A stretch of 64,000 nt of DNA from the NCBI RefSeq assembly GCF_041058985.1, contig NZ_JBEHZE010000001.1, positions 1,240,001 through 1,304,000 on the forward strand. The letters are read 5' to 3'. This document shows, in pieces, positions 16,509 through 25,533 of this stretch. The DNA is from Hyphococcus lacteus (GTDB lineage Bacteria; Pseudomonadota; Alphaproteobacteria; Caulobacterales; Parvularculaceae). The notes beneath the pieces were generated by a model. It searched no databases. It saw only the letters and a list, made by a program, of their open reading frames with translations, and was not told where the DNA came from. A program made the translations under genes and the position numbers. The stretch's first letter is position 1. Each line of letters begins with the position of its first letter.

Positions 16509-18230
16509 TTGCGTTTAAAAAATATTCTGCTTGTCTCAACTCTGTTCGGTCTTGTCGGCGCTTGCGCGACCACACCGCAAAATGATTCTCGTGTCGGGGA
16601 TTACCTTTCGGGGCGGTTGGCCGCGCGTAGTAATGCGATTGACGCGGCTGCGACAGCTTTTGAAGGGGCGCGATCGGAGACAGGAACCTCGGATGAAGTG
16701 GTTCGCAGCGCATTTTTCTATCAAATTGCTGCCGGTGACATTGAAGCCGCGGCCGGGTTTGCGGAAAAAATTCTCGAAAATGATGATCCAGAAGACGACG
16801 ATCTCGCAGAATTGGCGCTTGCGGCGCGTGATTTAAAGGCGGGCAACTTTACCGGTGCGCGTGAAGCGCTGAAGTCAGGTGCGGAGATCGATTATTTTCG
16901 TCCGGTAATGACGATCATCGATGCGTGGGCGTTGGCCGGCCAAGAAGGGCCGGAACCTGCATTACGCGCTTTGGCGTCAAATGATGAGGATACCTTTCGG
17001 GGCTTTCATCCTTTGCATCAGGCATTTTTGTTTGAGCGTGCGGGCCTGAATGATGAGGCGCGGACAGCCTATCAGTTAGCGCTGATGACATATGGCGGTG
17101 CCGTTGGAAGAGATGCTTACGGATCATTTCTTGAACGGACGGGCGATGTGGACGCCGCACGTGAACATTATGAGTTGCTTTCGCAATACCGTGGACCGGA
17201 TCGGCAAATTGCGATGCATGGCCTTGCGCGGCTCGATGCAGGAAAAATGGATCGCGTGTGGACGTCTGTGCCCCCCGAAAAAGGAGCGGCTGTCGCGCTC
17301 TATTCGTTCGGTGCAACAATTTTGCAGCAATCGTTTGATCAGCGTAGTGCGGCGCAAAAAGCAGGGTTTCGCGTTGGTGACGCAAATTATGATATGCCGC
17401 TGGCTTTTGTGCAGATCGCATTATATCTCGCGCCAGATTTTGATCATGCGCAACGTTTAGCCGGCTCGATTTTGAATTCTTATGGCGATAATCAAAGCGC
17501 GATCTCAATGTTGCGTGGAATTCCGTCTACATCTGCGTTTTATGAACAGGCGCAAATTGAAATTGCCGGCGGCTTGATCGGTTTGGATCAACGGGATGAG
17601 GCGCTATCGGTGTTGCGCAAGGCAGCACGCGCAGATGGTGCCATTGAAGCACAATTTTCGTACGGAAACTTGTTGGCGGGCGAAGAACGTCACCAAGATG
17701 CTGTTGCGGCCTATACGAAACTGATCGACGGCCTTTCGGCGGAGCCAACGGAAGATGCGTGGCGGTTTTTCGTCGCGCGCGCAGCGTCTTATATGGCGTT
17801 GGATAATTGGCCGGACGCCGAAGCGGATCTTGAACGCGCAGTGGTGATTGCGCCGAATGAAGCGACTGCGCTGAATTATCTTGGATATTCGTGGGCCGAA
17901 CGAGGTGAAAACCTTGAAGAGGCTTTTGCCCTCATAGAGAAGGCGGTTTCATTAGAACCGAATTCGGGAGCGTTTATCGACAGTCTCGGCTGGGCGCATT
18001 ATCAGCAGGGAGACTATGAGGATGCTGTCGGTCACCTTGAGCACGCTGCCTCGTTAGAACCAAGCGACCCAACTGTGACGGATCACTTAGGTGATGTTTA
18101 CTGGATGTTGGGCCGCAAGATTGAGGCGCGCTACCAATGGAAACATGTATTAGAGTTAGAGCCGGATGATAAATTGCGAAACTCTATCGAAGAGAAGTTG
18201 AAAAAAGGCCTTCCGGACTCCGCGGAATGA
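16509..18230 (+). CDS. TPR-repeat lipoprotein
   Basis: A 573-residue outer-membrane-directed lipoprotein. With the TTG at 16509 (AAGGAG nine bases upstream) it begins MRLKNILLVSTLFGLVGAC, a lipoprotein signal with Cys at about residue 19. The remainder is alpha-helical repeats, clearly TPR in the C-terminal half (for example ALNYLGYSWAERGENLEEA and the following SLGWAHYQQGDYEDA unit). Similar TPR proteins often lie between ETF-QO and ispE in alphaproteobacteria; their function is unknown. Its stop overlaps the ispE start as ATGA, so the two are translationally coupled. Confidence 0.85.
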   Translation: MRLKNILLVSTLFGLVGACATTPQNDSRVGDYLSGRLAARSNAIDAAATAFEGARSETGTSDEVVRSAFFYQIAAGDIEAAAGFAEKILENDDPEDDDLAELALAARDLKAGNFTGAREALKSGAEIDYFRPVMTIIDAWALAGQEGPEPALRALASNDEDTFRGFHPLHQAFLFERAGLNDEARTAYQLALMTYGGAVGRDAYGSFLERTGDVDAAREHYELLSQYRGPDRQIAMHGLARLDAGKMDRVWTSVPPEKGAAVALYSFGATILQQSFDQRSAAQKAGFRVGDANYDMPLAFVQIALYLAPDFDHAQRLAGSILNSYGDNQSAISMLRGIPSTSAFYEQAQIEIAGGLIGLDQRDEALSVLRKAARADGAIEAQFSYGNLLAGEERHQDAVAAYTKLIDGLSAEPTEDAWRFFVARAASYMALDNWPDAEADLERAVVIAPNEATALNYLGYSWAERGENLEEAFALIEKAVSLEPNSGAFIDSLGWAHYQQGDYEDAVGHLEHAASLEPSDPTVTDHLGDVYWMLGRKIEARYQWKHVLELEPDDKLRNSIEEKLKKGLPDSAE

Positions 18231-19093
18231 TTGTTGAAAACGCACCTGCCAAAATAAATTTGTATCTTCATATAGGGCCGGTTCGGTCTGACGGACTTCA
18301 CGACCTTGCCAGCCTTTTTGCCTTTACTGAAAAAGGTGATGTGATCCGGGTTGAAAACAGTCGGTCTTTATCGCTTAAAATCTCCGGGCCATTCTCACAT
18401 CTATTGAAGGATCTACCGCCAGAGAACAACCTGGTGTTGCGTGCGGCACGAGCGCTAGCAGCTCATACGGGGACGGAGCATGGCGCGAAAATTACTCTGG
18501 GAAAAAACCTTCCTATTGCGGCAGGTATCGGAGGTGGATCGGCAGACGCAGCGGCAACCCTTCGGGCGCTTGTTAAGTTATGGCATTTAGACATTAGCGA
18601 TGCGTCGCTTGCTTCTATTGCATTTACGCTTGGTGCGGACATTCCGGCTTGCTTAGCGCGAGCGCCAGTCAATGTTTCTGGGGCCGGCGAGGTGCTAACC
18701 AAAGGACCTATGCTGCCGCCCCTGTGGGCTTGTTTAGTCAATCCACGGGTTGAAATGCCCACGGGGCCAATTTTTCAAGCGTTTGACCGTGCCCATAAGA
18801 ACCCGCCCGCAGCGGATTTGATTCCATTGGCAACGACCAATTACAATTTGTTACACAGCGGATTGAAATCAGCGCGGAACGACCTTGAACCGTTTGCGCA
18901 AAAACATGCGCCAGTGATTGGCAATGTCGTGGATATGTTGGCCGGGATGCCCGGCGCGCTAATCTCGCGGATGTCCGGAAGTGGGGCAACTTGTTTTGCT
19001 CTTTTCAGTTCGAAAATGAGTGCCGAACGCGCGTCTCAGCGGGCCCATTCATTTGGCTGGTGGGCCTTGGCTTCACGACTCCATGTGCGGTAG
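18227..19093 (+). CDS. ispE: 4-diphosphocytidyl-2-C-methyl-D-erythritol kinase
   Basis: A 288-residue GHMP kinase of the MEP isoprenoid pathway; it phosphorylates CDP-methylerythritol at the 2-hydroxyl. Key motifs are APAKINLYLHIG at the N-terminus, the ATP-binding PIAAGIGGGSADAAA (about 97-111) and the C-terminal MSGSGATCFALF (about 246-257). Length is normal. With ispB nearby (20225-21232) the region supplies isoprenoid precursors for ubiquinone and undecaprenyl phosphate. Confidence 0.95.
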   Translation: MIVENAPAKINLYLHIGPVRSDGLHDLASLFAFTEKGDVIRVENSRSLSLKISGPFSHLLKDLPPENNLVLRAARALAAHTGTEHGAKITLGKNLPIAAGIGGGSADAAATLRALVKLWHLDISDASLASIAFTLGADIPACLARAPVNVSGAGEVLTKGPMLPPLWACLVNPRVEMPTGPIFQAFDRAHKNPPAADLIPLATTNYNLLHSGLKSARNDLEPFAQKHAPVIGNVVDMLAGMPGALISRMSGSGATCFALFSSKMSAERASQRAHSFGWWALASRLHVR

Positions 19094-19128
19094 GTTCTTT
19101 CAGGTTTAAAACCATTTTTCGAGTTCCA

Positions 19129-20223
19129 ATGTTGATCGAACCCTTCATTCTCGCTGTCGCTGCGGCCTTGTCCATTTGCGTTGCCTATTGTGCAAGCCTA
19201 TTTGCTGCGCGCGTTGGTGGGGTGCTTGATCATCCAAATGAGCGGTCTAGCCATACGGTGGCCACACCGCGCACCGGGGGCATTGCAATCTTTACCGCAT
19301 GGGTTGCGGGCATTTTTGTCGTTGCTGTTTTTTCCGAAAGCGGCGTATTGGCGAGAGACCTTGGTTTTATGGCTGTTGCTGCGCTTGCGGCGCTTGGCGT
19401 CGGTTATGCTGATGATCAAATCGAGTTGGCACCGGTATGGAAATTGGTCGGTCAAATTGCCGTTGCGACAATCTTTGTGGTTCTGTTTGGCCCTCTAAAA
19501 GGCTTTCCCTTGCCCTATGTTGGGCAAGTCGAGCTTGCGCCGTTATTAGGGGTCGTAATATCCATTTTTTGGATTGTTGCATTCATGAATATCTACAACT
19601 TCATGGATGGAGCGAATGGTTTAGCAGCAGGGACAGCGGTTGTCGGTCTCGCTTGGATTAGCATCATGGCGAGCTTTGCGGGAGCCCCTATTTTAGGCGC
19701 AGCCGCGTTGTTGTTAGCGCTTAGTGCGACCGGATTTCTTCCAGAGAATTTACGCCGTGGCAGGCTTTTCATGGGTGACAATGGCAGCCAGGTCGTTGGC
19801 TTTTTGATCGCAGCATTCGCAATTCTTGGTGCAAACTGGACTGAGTCCCGGTTAAGTATGTTGTTCGTGCCGATTATTTTCTCGCCGCTTGTTTTTGATG
19901 TAGGTTGGACACTGGTATCACGATTGATACGTAAACAGAATATATTGAGAGCGCACCGGGAACATCTGTATCAACTGCTAATTCGTAGCGGTGTCTCTCA
20001 TGCGAATGTGGCAATTATCTATATGAGCCTCGTAAGCTTGGCCTCTGCGGCAGCAATTCTAATGCTTGCGTTGCCGACATCGCTGCATTGGCTTGTCCCA
20101 GCGATGACAGCTATCTGTTTCGCAGTGGGCGCTACGGTTATTTACAAAAAAGCGTATGAACAAGGATTATTGGCGCAACAGCGGTCATTGAATCCCGAAG
20201 GCGCAACCCAACCAGCAGAATAG
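19129..20223 (+). CDS. Polyprenyl-phosphate sugar-1-phosphate transferase (MraY/WecA family)
   Basis: About 364 residues with some ten membrane helices. It belongs to the glycosyltransferase 4 family that moves a sugar-1-phosphate from a UDP-sugar to undecaprenyl phosphate, the first step of surface polysaccharide synthesis. Seen are the entry motif DHPNERSSHTVATPRTGG, the Asp pair in GYADDQIEL, the NFMDGANGLA loop and MGDNGSQVVGF. The long upstream frame overlaps ispE; the ATG at 19129 gives a proper N-terminal membrane helix. It is more WecA-like than MraY-like; the sugar is unknown. It is convergent with ispB, with only one base between the stops. Confidence 0.88.
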   Translation: MLIEPFILAVAAALSICVAYCASLFAARVGGVLDHPNERSSHTVATPRTGGIAIFTAWVAGIFVVAVFSESGVLARDLGFMAVAALAALGVGYADDQIELAPVWKLVGQIAVATIFVVLFGPLKGFPLPYVGQVELAPLLGVVISIFWIVAFMNIYNFMDGANGLAAGTAVVGLAWISIMASFAGAPILGAAALLLALSATGFLPENLRRGRLFMGDNGSQVVGFLIAAFAILGANWTESRLSMLFVPIIFSPLVFDVGWTLVSRLIRKQNILRAHREHLYQLLIRSGVSHANVAIIYMSLVSLASAAAILMLALPTSLHWLVPAMTAICFAVGATVIYKKAYEQGLLAQQRSLNPEGATQPAE

Positions 20224-20224
20224 G

Positions 20225-21232
20225 CTACGCGCCACGCATTGTCGCGGTAATGACAAGATCACTTAAGGCATCTGCGAACTGGTTCTTGGGGGCTTCTTCT
20301 AACGCGTCCAGTGCTTTGCGTGTGTATTCATTGGCGCATTCAGTGGTTTTTTCGATGATGCCGTCGCGGGCCATCAATTCGCACGCTCGTTCAAAATCAC
20401 CTGCTTCTTGATGACCTTTTCCAATGACGCGCTGCCAGAACGCTTTTTCGTCATCGCGCGCTGATGCGATCGCAAAGACCACTGGGGCTGTCATTTTCCC
20501 TTCACGAAAATCGTCACCGATGGTTTTGCCGAGAGCATTTTCAAAACCGGCGTAATCAAGCGCATCATCAATAAGCTGATAGGCAACGCCAAAATTATCG
20601 CCGAACCGATGCATTGCGGCTTCTTCGTTCGCGCTGCGTTTCGCGATAAGAACACCGACCTCAGAGGCCGCTGCAAAAAGGGCCGCAGTTTTTGCATGGA
20701 CAACATTGAGATAGGTCTCGAAGGTCGCTGCAATATTTTTTTGTGTTGTAAGCTGTAGAACTTCGCCTTCGGCAATTACGCTAGAGGCATGGGAGAGGAC
20801 CTTGAGTACTCGCAGATCTTTGGCCTCAACCATCAATTCAAACGCCCTTGAGAAAATAAAATCCCCAACGAGAACGCTTTCCTTATTGCCCCAAATGATA
20901 TTCGCTGTGCTGGCCCCGCGTCGCAGCGCAGAATCGTCAACAACATCGTCATGCAATAATGTTGCGCCATGGATAAGTTCGACAGCGGCAGCTAGTTTGA
21001 TATGATCTGTTTCCGAGTATCCAAATAGGCGTGCCGAGGCGAGCGTGAGCATCGGACGAAGCCTTTTTCCGCCTGCTTTGATCAAGTGTCCGGCCAGGTC
21101 AGGGATCATCGAAACTGGTGATTGCATTCGGCTGAGGATTTCGACATTGACTGCTTCAAGGTCGTCTTCAGTCAATGCGCGTAGACGATTCACGGCCGAT
21201 GTGAAATCGGGCTCGCGTTTTGTGGCGATCAT
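20225..21232 (-). CDS. ispB: Octaprenyl (polyprenyl) diphosphate synthase
   Basis: A trans-polyprenyl diphosphate synthase that builds the side chain of ubiquinone. The first Asp-rich motif is LLHDDVVDDSALRRG and the second is LIDDALDYAG; GGKRLRPML is the conserved substrate-binding entry. I chose the ATG at 21232 (335 residues), which matches the usual length; an in-frame TTG at 21340 would add 36 poorly conserved residues. Neither start has a strong ribosome-binding site. Chain length cannot be read from sequence. Confidence 0.93.
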   Translation of the reverse strand: MIATKREPDFTSAVNRLRALTEDDLEAVNVEILSRMQSPVSMIPDLAGHLIKAGGKRLRPMLTLASARLFGYSETDHIKLAAAVELIHGATLLHDDVVDDSALRRGASTANIIWGNKESVLVGDFIFSRAFELMVEAKDLRVLKVLSHASSVIAEGEVLQLTTQKNIAATFETYLNVVHAKTAALFAAASEVGVLIAKRSANEEAAMHRFGDNFGVAYQLIDDALDYAGFENALGKTIGDDFREGKMTAPVVFAIASARDDEKAFWQRVIGKGHQEAGDFERACELMARDGIIEKTTECANEYTRKALDALEEAPKNQFADALSDLVITATMRGA

Positions 21233-21416
21233 TTCGCTTGCTGTTGCGGCCAATCCCACGATGTCGTCTTCCTGACTTCTTGCTTGCGCCCGCAATTTGG
21301 TCGTTGGCAGCGGCGCGGTCAAGCGTACCAACCCCCTCAATTCAGCGGCGAATCATCGCTCTTATAGGATGAACTCAACACTTCGTCTCATTGAATTCTC
21401 AAAGGACCTACCCTAA

Positions 21417-22301
21417 TTGCCCAACATGACAAGTTTATCTGAGAAATTGAGCAAAATCTGGCGTGCCTTGCCATTTGTAGGTGACGCAAAGCCTCTCGTA
21501 AGTGTGATAGAGCTTGAGGGCGTTATCGGCGAGGCTGGCGCGGGGAGAAAAGGTCTTACGCTCAAGCGTCTCGAAAAATCGCTCGAAGCTGCGTTTAAGC
21601 CAAGCAGCCTGAAAGCGGTGGCGCTAGCGATTAATTCGCCGGGTGGTTCGCCCGTACAATCGCGACTGATTTTAAGCGCTATTCGCAGGATGGCCACTGA
21701 AAAAGAAGTGCCAGTGCTTGCCTTTATCGAAGATGTAGGGGCCTCTGGCGGGTATATTCTGGCGCTTGCCGGTGATGAAATCTATGCTGATGACAGCTCA
21801 ATCGTTGGGTCTATTGGGGTGATTTCAGGCGGCTTTGGCTTCCATGAAGCGTTAAAACGCGTAGGTGTTGAACGCCGCGTCTATACGGCTGGCGAGAATA
21901 AATCGATGTTGGACCCCTTCAAACCGGAAGATCCTGCAGATATTGCCCGGCTTGAGGGAATTCTTTTGGCGCTGCATGAGCAGTTCATTGATTTGGTAAA
22001 GGGCCGGCGCGGCGATAAATTGCGCGGAGACGCTGATCTTTTTACTGGTGCCGTTTGGACAGGCCCGCAGGCAGCTGAAAATGGTTTGATCGACGGAACC
22101 GCTCAACTCGGCGAATTTCTGCGGACTCGCTTCGGCAAAGATGTTAAGGTCAAGCGTATTGCGCCAGAAAGTGGCTCGCTTATTAAAAAACTGCTTTCCA
22201 GCGACACTGCTCAATCGGTCGGTCTGTCATCTTTAATCGACGCAGAAGAGTTGATAGCGGCAGGCGAGCGACGTGCTCTTTGGGCGCGGTACGGATTGTA
22301 A
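21417..22301 (+). CDS. S49-family peptidase (SppA/SohB-like)
   Basis: A 294-residue serine peptidase of the signal-peptide-peptidase type, which degrades cleaved signal peptides or membrane proteins. The catalytic Ser is in VGASGGYIL (about residue 110) and the general-base Lys in NKSMLDPF (about 161); the oxyanion motif INSPGGSP is at about 78-85. It is the short, single-domain form with no clear N-terminal membrane anchor. Start: TTG at 21417 with AAGGA ten bases upstream, or ATG at 21426. The next gene follows at 15 bases. Confidence 0.9.
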   Translation: MPNMTSLSEKLSKIWRALPFVGDAKPLVSVIELEGVIGEAGAGRKGLTLKRLEKSLEAAFKPSSLKAVALAINSPGGSPVQSRLILSAIRRMATEKEVPVLAFIEDVGASGGYILALAGDEIYADDSSIVGSIGVISGGFGFHEALKRVGVERRVYTAGENKSMLDPFKPEDPADIARLEGILLALHEQFIDLVKGRRGDKLRGDADLFTGAVWTGPQAAENGLIDGTAQLGEFLRTRFGKDVKVKRIAPESGSLIKKLLSSDTAQSVGLSSLIDAEELIAAGERRALWARYGL

Positions 22302-22316
22302 ACGAAGGGATTGGCC

Positions 22317-22529
22317 ATGAGCGCAGTTGGAACATTGGCGGTTACAGTCGCAGCAGCGGCCGGTGCGGTCGCGCTCTATAAATTTGTTGATAGGCGATCA
22401 CAGCCACTCCGCGCCGCCTTTTCTGAAATGAAAAAAACAGCGCGCGGCAGTGAGCAAGGTACCGTCCTTGACTATGAACAAGACCCGAATAGCGGCGTTT
22501 ATAAACCAAAAAACGCGAACCGCGGTTAA
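22317..22529 (+). CDS. Small membrane protein of unknown function
   Basis: A 70-residue protein with one N-terminal membrane helix (about 5-22, rich in Ala and Val) and a basic, then acidic soluble tail ending in an Asp/Tyr-rich stretch (VLDYEQDPNSGVYKP). AAGGGA lies six bases before the ATG. It sits directly behind the S49 peptidase, so it may be co-expressed. I do not recognise a named family. The stop overlaps the stop of the convergent YjbQ gene. Confidence 0.7.
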   Translation: MSAVGTLAVTVAAAAGAVALYKFVDRRSQPLRAAFSEMKKTARGSEQGTVLDYEQDPNSGVYKPKNANRG

Positions 22530-22936
22530 GCTTCGTTCATAAGCGTTACGACAATGCGACGTTGATGATCAGCACGGCGATGTTCAAGTACAAATATTCC
22601 TTGCCACGTACCTGTCAGTAATTGTCCGTTTGCAAACGGAATTATCAACGATGTATTTGTAATCATCGATTTTATATGTGCGGGCATATCATCTGGCCCC
22701 TCAGCGGTGTGGCGATATGGGCCACTTTCGGGCACGGTCTGGTCAAGCCAAGAGATCAAATCATGCGTTACGTCAGGGTCCGCATTCTCTTGAATGGTCA
22801 AAGAAGCTGACGTGTGTTGAATGAACAAATGGACGAGGCCCTTGTCCATTCCGGATTTCGCAACTTCATTTTCAACCTGAGGCGTAATTTCAGTTACGGA
22901 ATGCCCGCGGGTTCGCACTGAGATGATTGATGACAT
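22526..22936 (-). CDS. YjbQ family (UPF0047) protein
   Basis: A 136-residue member of the YjbQ/UPF0047 family, whose members have been linked to a weak thiamine-phosphate synthase activity. Conserved features are LFIQHTSASLTIQENADPDV (about 37-56), DMPAHIKS and the C-terminal GTWQGIFVLEHR. The ATG at 22936 gives the standard length; a 24-residue extension is open but not family-like. Its physiological role is uncertain. Confidence 0.9.
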   Translation of the reverse strand: MSSIISVRTRGHSVTEITPQVENEVAKSGMDKGLVHLFIQHTSASLTIQENADPDVTHDLISWLDQTVPESGPYRHTAEGPDDMPAHIKSMITNTSLIIPFANGQLLTGTWQGIFVLEHRRADHQRRIVVTLMNEA

Positions 22937-23050
22937 AATATAACGCTTTGATTTAATTTCCCGATTTTCGGCGACATTTATTTTGCAGCGAGGGGTAGAA
23001 CAAGCCATACTCCGATGAAAGTATTATGCTCCATTCAGATTTAAAGTGCG

Positions 23051-23548
23051 TTGGTTTTGGAAGAAATTGCATTCATCGACCTTGAGGCTTCTGGGCTGTC
23101 CGCTAGGTCATGGCCCATCGAAGTTGGATGGTGTTTTCGAGAAGGCCAACCAAGCGCCAAACTAATTCGTCCCGCTGATGATTGGTCATTGGATGATTGG
23201 GATACTGGCGCTGAAGCGTTGCATGGTGTTTCCTATAAAAAGCTGTTGTCCAAAGGCGATAAGTTGAGTGACGTTTGTGACGTCTTGAACGCTGAACTTG
23301 CGGGTAAGGCTGTTTATTCTGATGCGCCGGATTGGGATGGGTTTTGGTTATATCGTCTTTTTCAGGCTGCGCGCATTCGTCAGCAATTTGTTTTACGGGA
23401 CCTGTATTCTTTATTTCAAACGGTTTCTGACGATGAAATGCGCGAATTTATTGGACAGGTAGATAAAGACGCGCCGCGGAAACATCGGGCAATCCCTGAT
23501 GTGCTCCACATGCGCGCGCTTCATGCGCTGGCTGCATCTGACAATTGA
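23051..23548 (+). CDS. DnaQ-like 3'-5' exonuclease domain protein
   Basis: A 165-residue single-domain protein with the DEDDh exonuclease fold: first motif FIDLEASGL (about 8-16), a middle Asp in DAPDWDGFW, and a closing HRAIPDVLHM (His and Asp about five apart, around 145-154). It could trim RNA or DNA; the substrate cannot be told from sequence. The start is a TTG at 23051, without a strong ribosome-binding site, chosen because the conserved beta strand follows directly. Confidence 0.72.
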   Translation: MVLEEIAFIDLEASGLSARSWPIEVGWCFREGQPSAKLIRPADDWSLDDWDTGAEALHGVSYKKLLSKGDKLSDVCDVLNAELAGKAVYSDAPDWDGFWLYRLFQAARIRQQFVLRDLYSLFQTVSDDEMREFIGQVDKDAPRKHRAIPDVLHMRALHALAASDN

Positions 23549-23578
23549 TTTTGTGCTCGTCTTCGGCACATTCAGCTC

Positions 23579-24445
23579 ATGAGATTGAATACATCCACTC
23601 CGGTACGTTTTCGTATAGCCGTTGAACAAGGGTCGCTTGCCGGGCTGCACTGGGCAAACCCAGCCAAACCGCCACTCCTTTTTTGTCATGCGACAGGTTT
23701 TTGCGCATCGACGTATAAACAAATGCTTGGGCAGCTTTCGGATCAATTCGATGTTTATGCGATTGATTTAAGAGGGCACGGAAAGACGGACCTTCCGACG
23801 GCACCTAAAAAACTGAAGTCATGGCATATTTATGCAAATGATATTGCGGCTTTCTTAGATAATATAAATACCGTGGGCTGGACCATCGCCGGCCATTCAA
23901 TGGGGGCCGTTACGGCAGTTATGGCGTCAGAGGGGCGAAGTGATGTGTCTTCGCTGCGGTTGATCGAACCTGTGGCAGTGCCATCAATTATGAATTTAGC
24001 GGCACGGACGCCGATCTGGGCGCTGCTTAAAGATCACATGTCTATGGTCCAAAAGGCTGCTAAACGTCGCAGTCATTGGGAAAATCGAGAGGCTGTTCTC
24101 TCCTCCTACGAGAGAAAATCATTGTTTCGCGGATGGGCCCCGGGGGTTCTTTCTGATTATCTTGAGGATGGGCTAGAGGAGAGCCCAACGGGTGTCGCCC
24201 TCGCATGTTCGCCGGCATGGGAGGCGGCAACATTTGGGGCGCAGGCCAATCGCTTTTGGCCGGCGGTTGCAGCGTTCGCGGACAATATTTCTGTCTTTGC
24301 CGCTAGCCATACCACCTCTACGGTTTCACCATTAGCGCGGACGCGGCTTTCACGGCTTGTGGCAAATGTTGAAATTGGCCAAGGCGTTAGTCACCTTGCC
24401 CCTATGGAACAACCAGATGAAATGGCCGCTTTTTTGCGCAAATAG
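23579..24445 (+). CDS. Alpha/beta hydrolase
   Basis: A 288-residue soluble hydrolase. The nucleophile elbow is AGHSMGAV (Ser about 108), the oxyanion region is FCHATGFCAS (about 37-46), LRGHGKTD follows strand 4, and the catalytic His is in GVSHLAPM near the C-terminus (about 276). Esterase, lipase or lactonase activity is possible. It starts 30 bases after the exonuclease-like gene and may share its transcript. Confidence 0.85.
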   Translation: MRLNTSTPVRFRIAVEQGSLAGLHWANPAKPPLLFCHATGFCASTYKQMLGQLSDQFDVYAIDLRGHGKTDLPTAPKKLKSWHIYANDIAAFLDNINTVGWTIAGHSMGAVTAVMASEGRSDVSSLRLIEPVAVPSIMNLAARTPIWALLKDHMSMVQKAAKRRSHWENREAVLSSYERKSLFRGWAPGVLSDYLEDGLEESPTGVALACSPAWEAATFGAQANRFWPAVAAFADNISVFAASHTTSTVSPLARTRLSRLVANVEIGQGVSHLAPMEQPDEMAAFLRK

Positions 24446-24601
24446 TCCGGATTGAGGGAAAATGTTTGCTCGAAATGGCAATTACGGTGGACGAGGGTTG
24501 GAGCCTCGCTGGCTTTTTGCTAAGCGTTCGCCCTAAGTTCTCCGTGAGGGGCCGCCAGAGCGTGGGTGCTTCTGGCAAGGTATTGAGAAGAAAGGGATAC
24601 G

Positions 24602-25393
24602 ATGAGCGAGGCGCAAGCAGCTCCGCAAGTTACCGGGCAGATGTTCCTATATGAACGTCCGGAGCTTTTGACCAAAGAAGAGCATGGCAATCTTAGCCTG
24701 AAGCCTGTTGATCGGCCATTTGGATTTGCCGCGAAAGCGCGCGCTGTTCCAGTGACAATGAGCGAAGTGCCTTCGGCAATGAAAGATTATCCGTTGATCT
24801 TTATGTCGAAAGAACAGCCGCAATTATTGGCGGTTACAGGTCTATACGATGACGTGAACCTGTATGTCGACGAAGAAGGCAAGTGGGAAGAGCACCGGTA
24901 TATTCCTGGTTATCTGCGCCGTTACCCATTTGGTCTTGCTTCTGAAACAGGCAGCGACCGCATGGCGATTGTCGTTGATCGTGCATATGATGGTTTGGGT
25001 GCAGATGGTGAAGTTCCCCTTTTCAACAATGGTGAGTTAGCTGAACAAACCCAGGCGGCCGTAGATTTTTGCAAGAATTACGAACGCGATCGTCACATGA
25101 CGGAACAGTTTGCAAAAGTGCTTTCCGATCTTGAGCTTATTCAACCGCAGACTGGTCAGTACACGCCGCAGGGGGCAACTGAACAAGTTTCGTTTGCCCA
25201 GTATTTCGGCATTGATGAAACACGCCTGAACGAATTATCAGACGAAAAGGCCACGGAGCTTCGTCGTAATGGCACGCTTCCTTTGGCTTACGCGCTTCTG
25301 ATGTCCATGGGGAATTGGCGTACGTTGTTGCAGCGTCGTGCTAAACGTTTCAACCTCTCTGAGGCTGACATCTTCAAACCTGCCGTAAATTAA
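24602..25393 (+). CDS. SapC family protein
   Basis: A 263-residue protein of the SapC family, named after a Campylobacter S-layer secretion gene. Family features include PLIFMSKEQPQLLAVTG (about 65-81), YIPGYLRRYPFGL and a C-terminal LLMSMGNWRTLLQRR. In alpha- and gammaproteobacteria these genes often sit near TonB receptors, and their function is unknown. No signal peptide or membrane helix is seen. AAAGGGA precedes the ATG, and a strong terminator follows, so it is probably a single-gene transcript. The 156 bases upstream hold no other gene I can support. Confidence 0.88.
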   Translation: MSEAQAAPQVTGQMFLYERPELLTKEEHGNLSLKPVDRPFGFAAKARAVPVTMSEVPSAMKDYPLIFMSKEQPQLLAVTGLYDDVNLYVDEEGKWEEHRYIPGYLRRYPFGLASETGSDRMAIVVDRAYDGLGADGEVPLFNNGELAEQTQAAVDFCKNYERDRHMTEQFAKVLSDLELIQPQTGQYTPQGATEQVSFAQYFGIDETRLNELSDEKATELRRNGTLPLAYALLMSMGNWRTLLQRRAKRFNLSEADIFKPAVN

Positions 25394-25415
25394 GGCGGCG
25401 CAAAACGACTTTTCG

Positions 25416-25455
25416 ATGGCAGGACCCAAGAAGATGGGTCCTGCCATTTTTTTTT
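25416..25455 (+). terminator. Strong Rho-independent terminator after sapC
   Basis: A 13-base perfect stem (25416-25428 with 25435-25447), a six-base loop and a run of nine T (25447-25455). Confidence 0.93.
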
Positions 25456-25533
25456 GATCACATTTCTACGAGTGCGGCGATCAGGCTTGCGAATTAGTTT
25501 GGCACTGGTGATCGGTTTCGCTACCTATGATCC

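Noticed and set aside
16915..17508. 197-residue minus-strand open frame opposite the TPR lipoprotein gene
   Set aside because: His/Arg-rich composition typical of antisense frames; the plus-strand gene is well supported.
24466..24654. 62-residue open frame overlapping the sapC start
   Set aside because: No homology or composition support; it runs into sapC in another frame, and the sapC start has a good ribosome-binding site.
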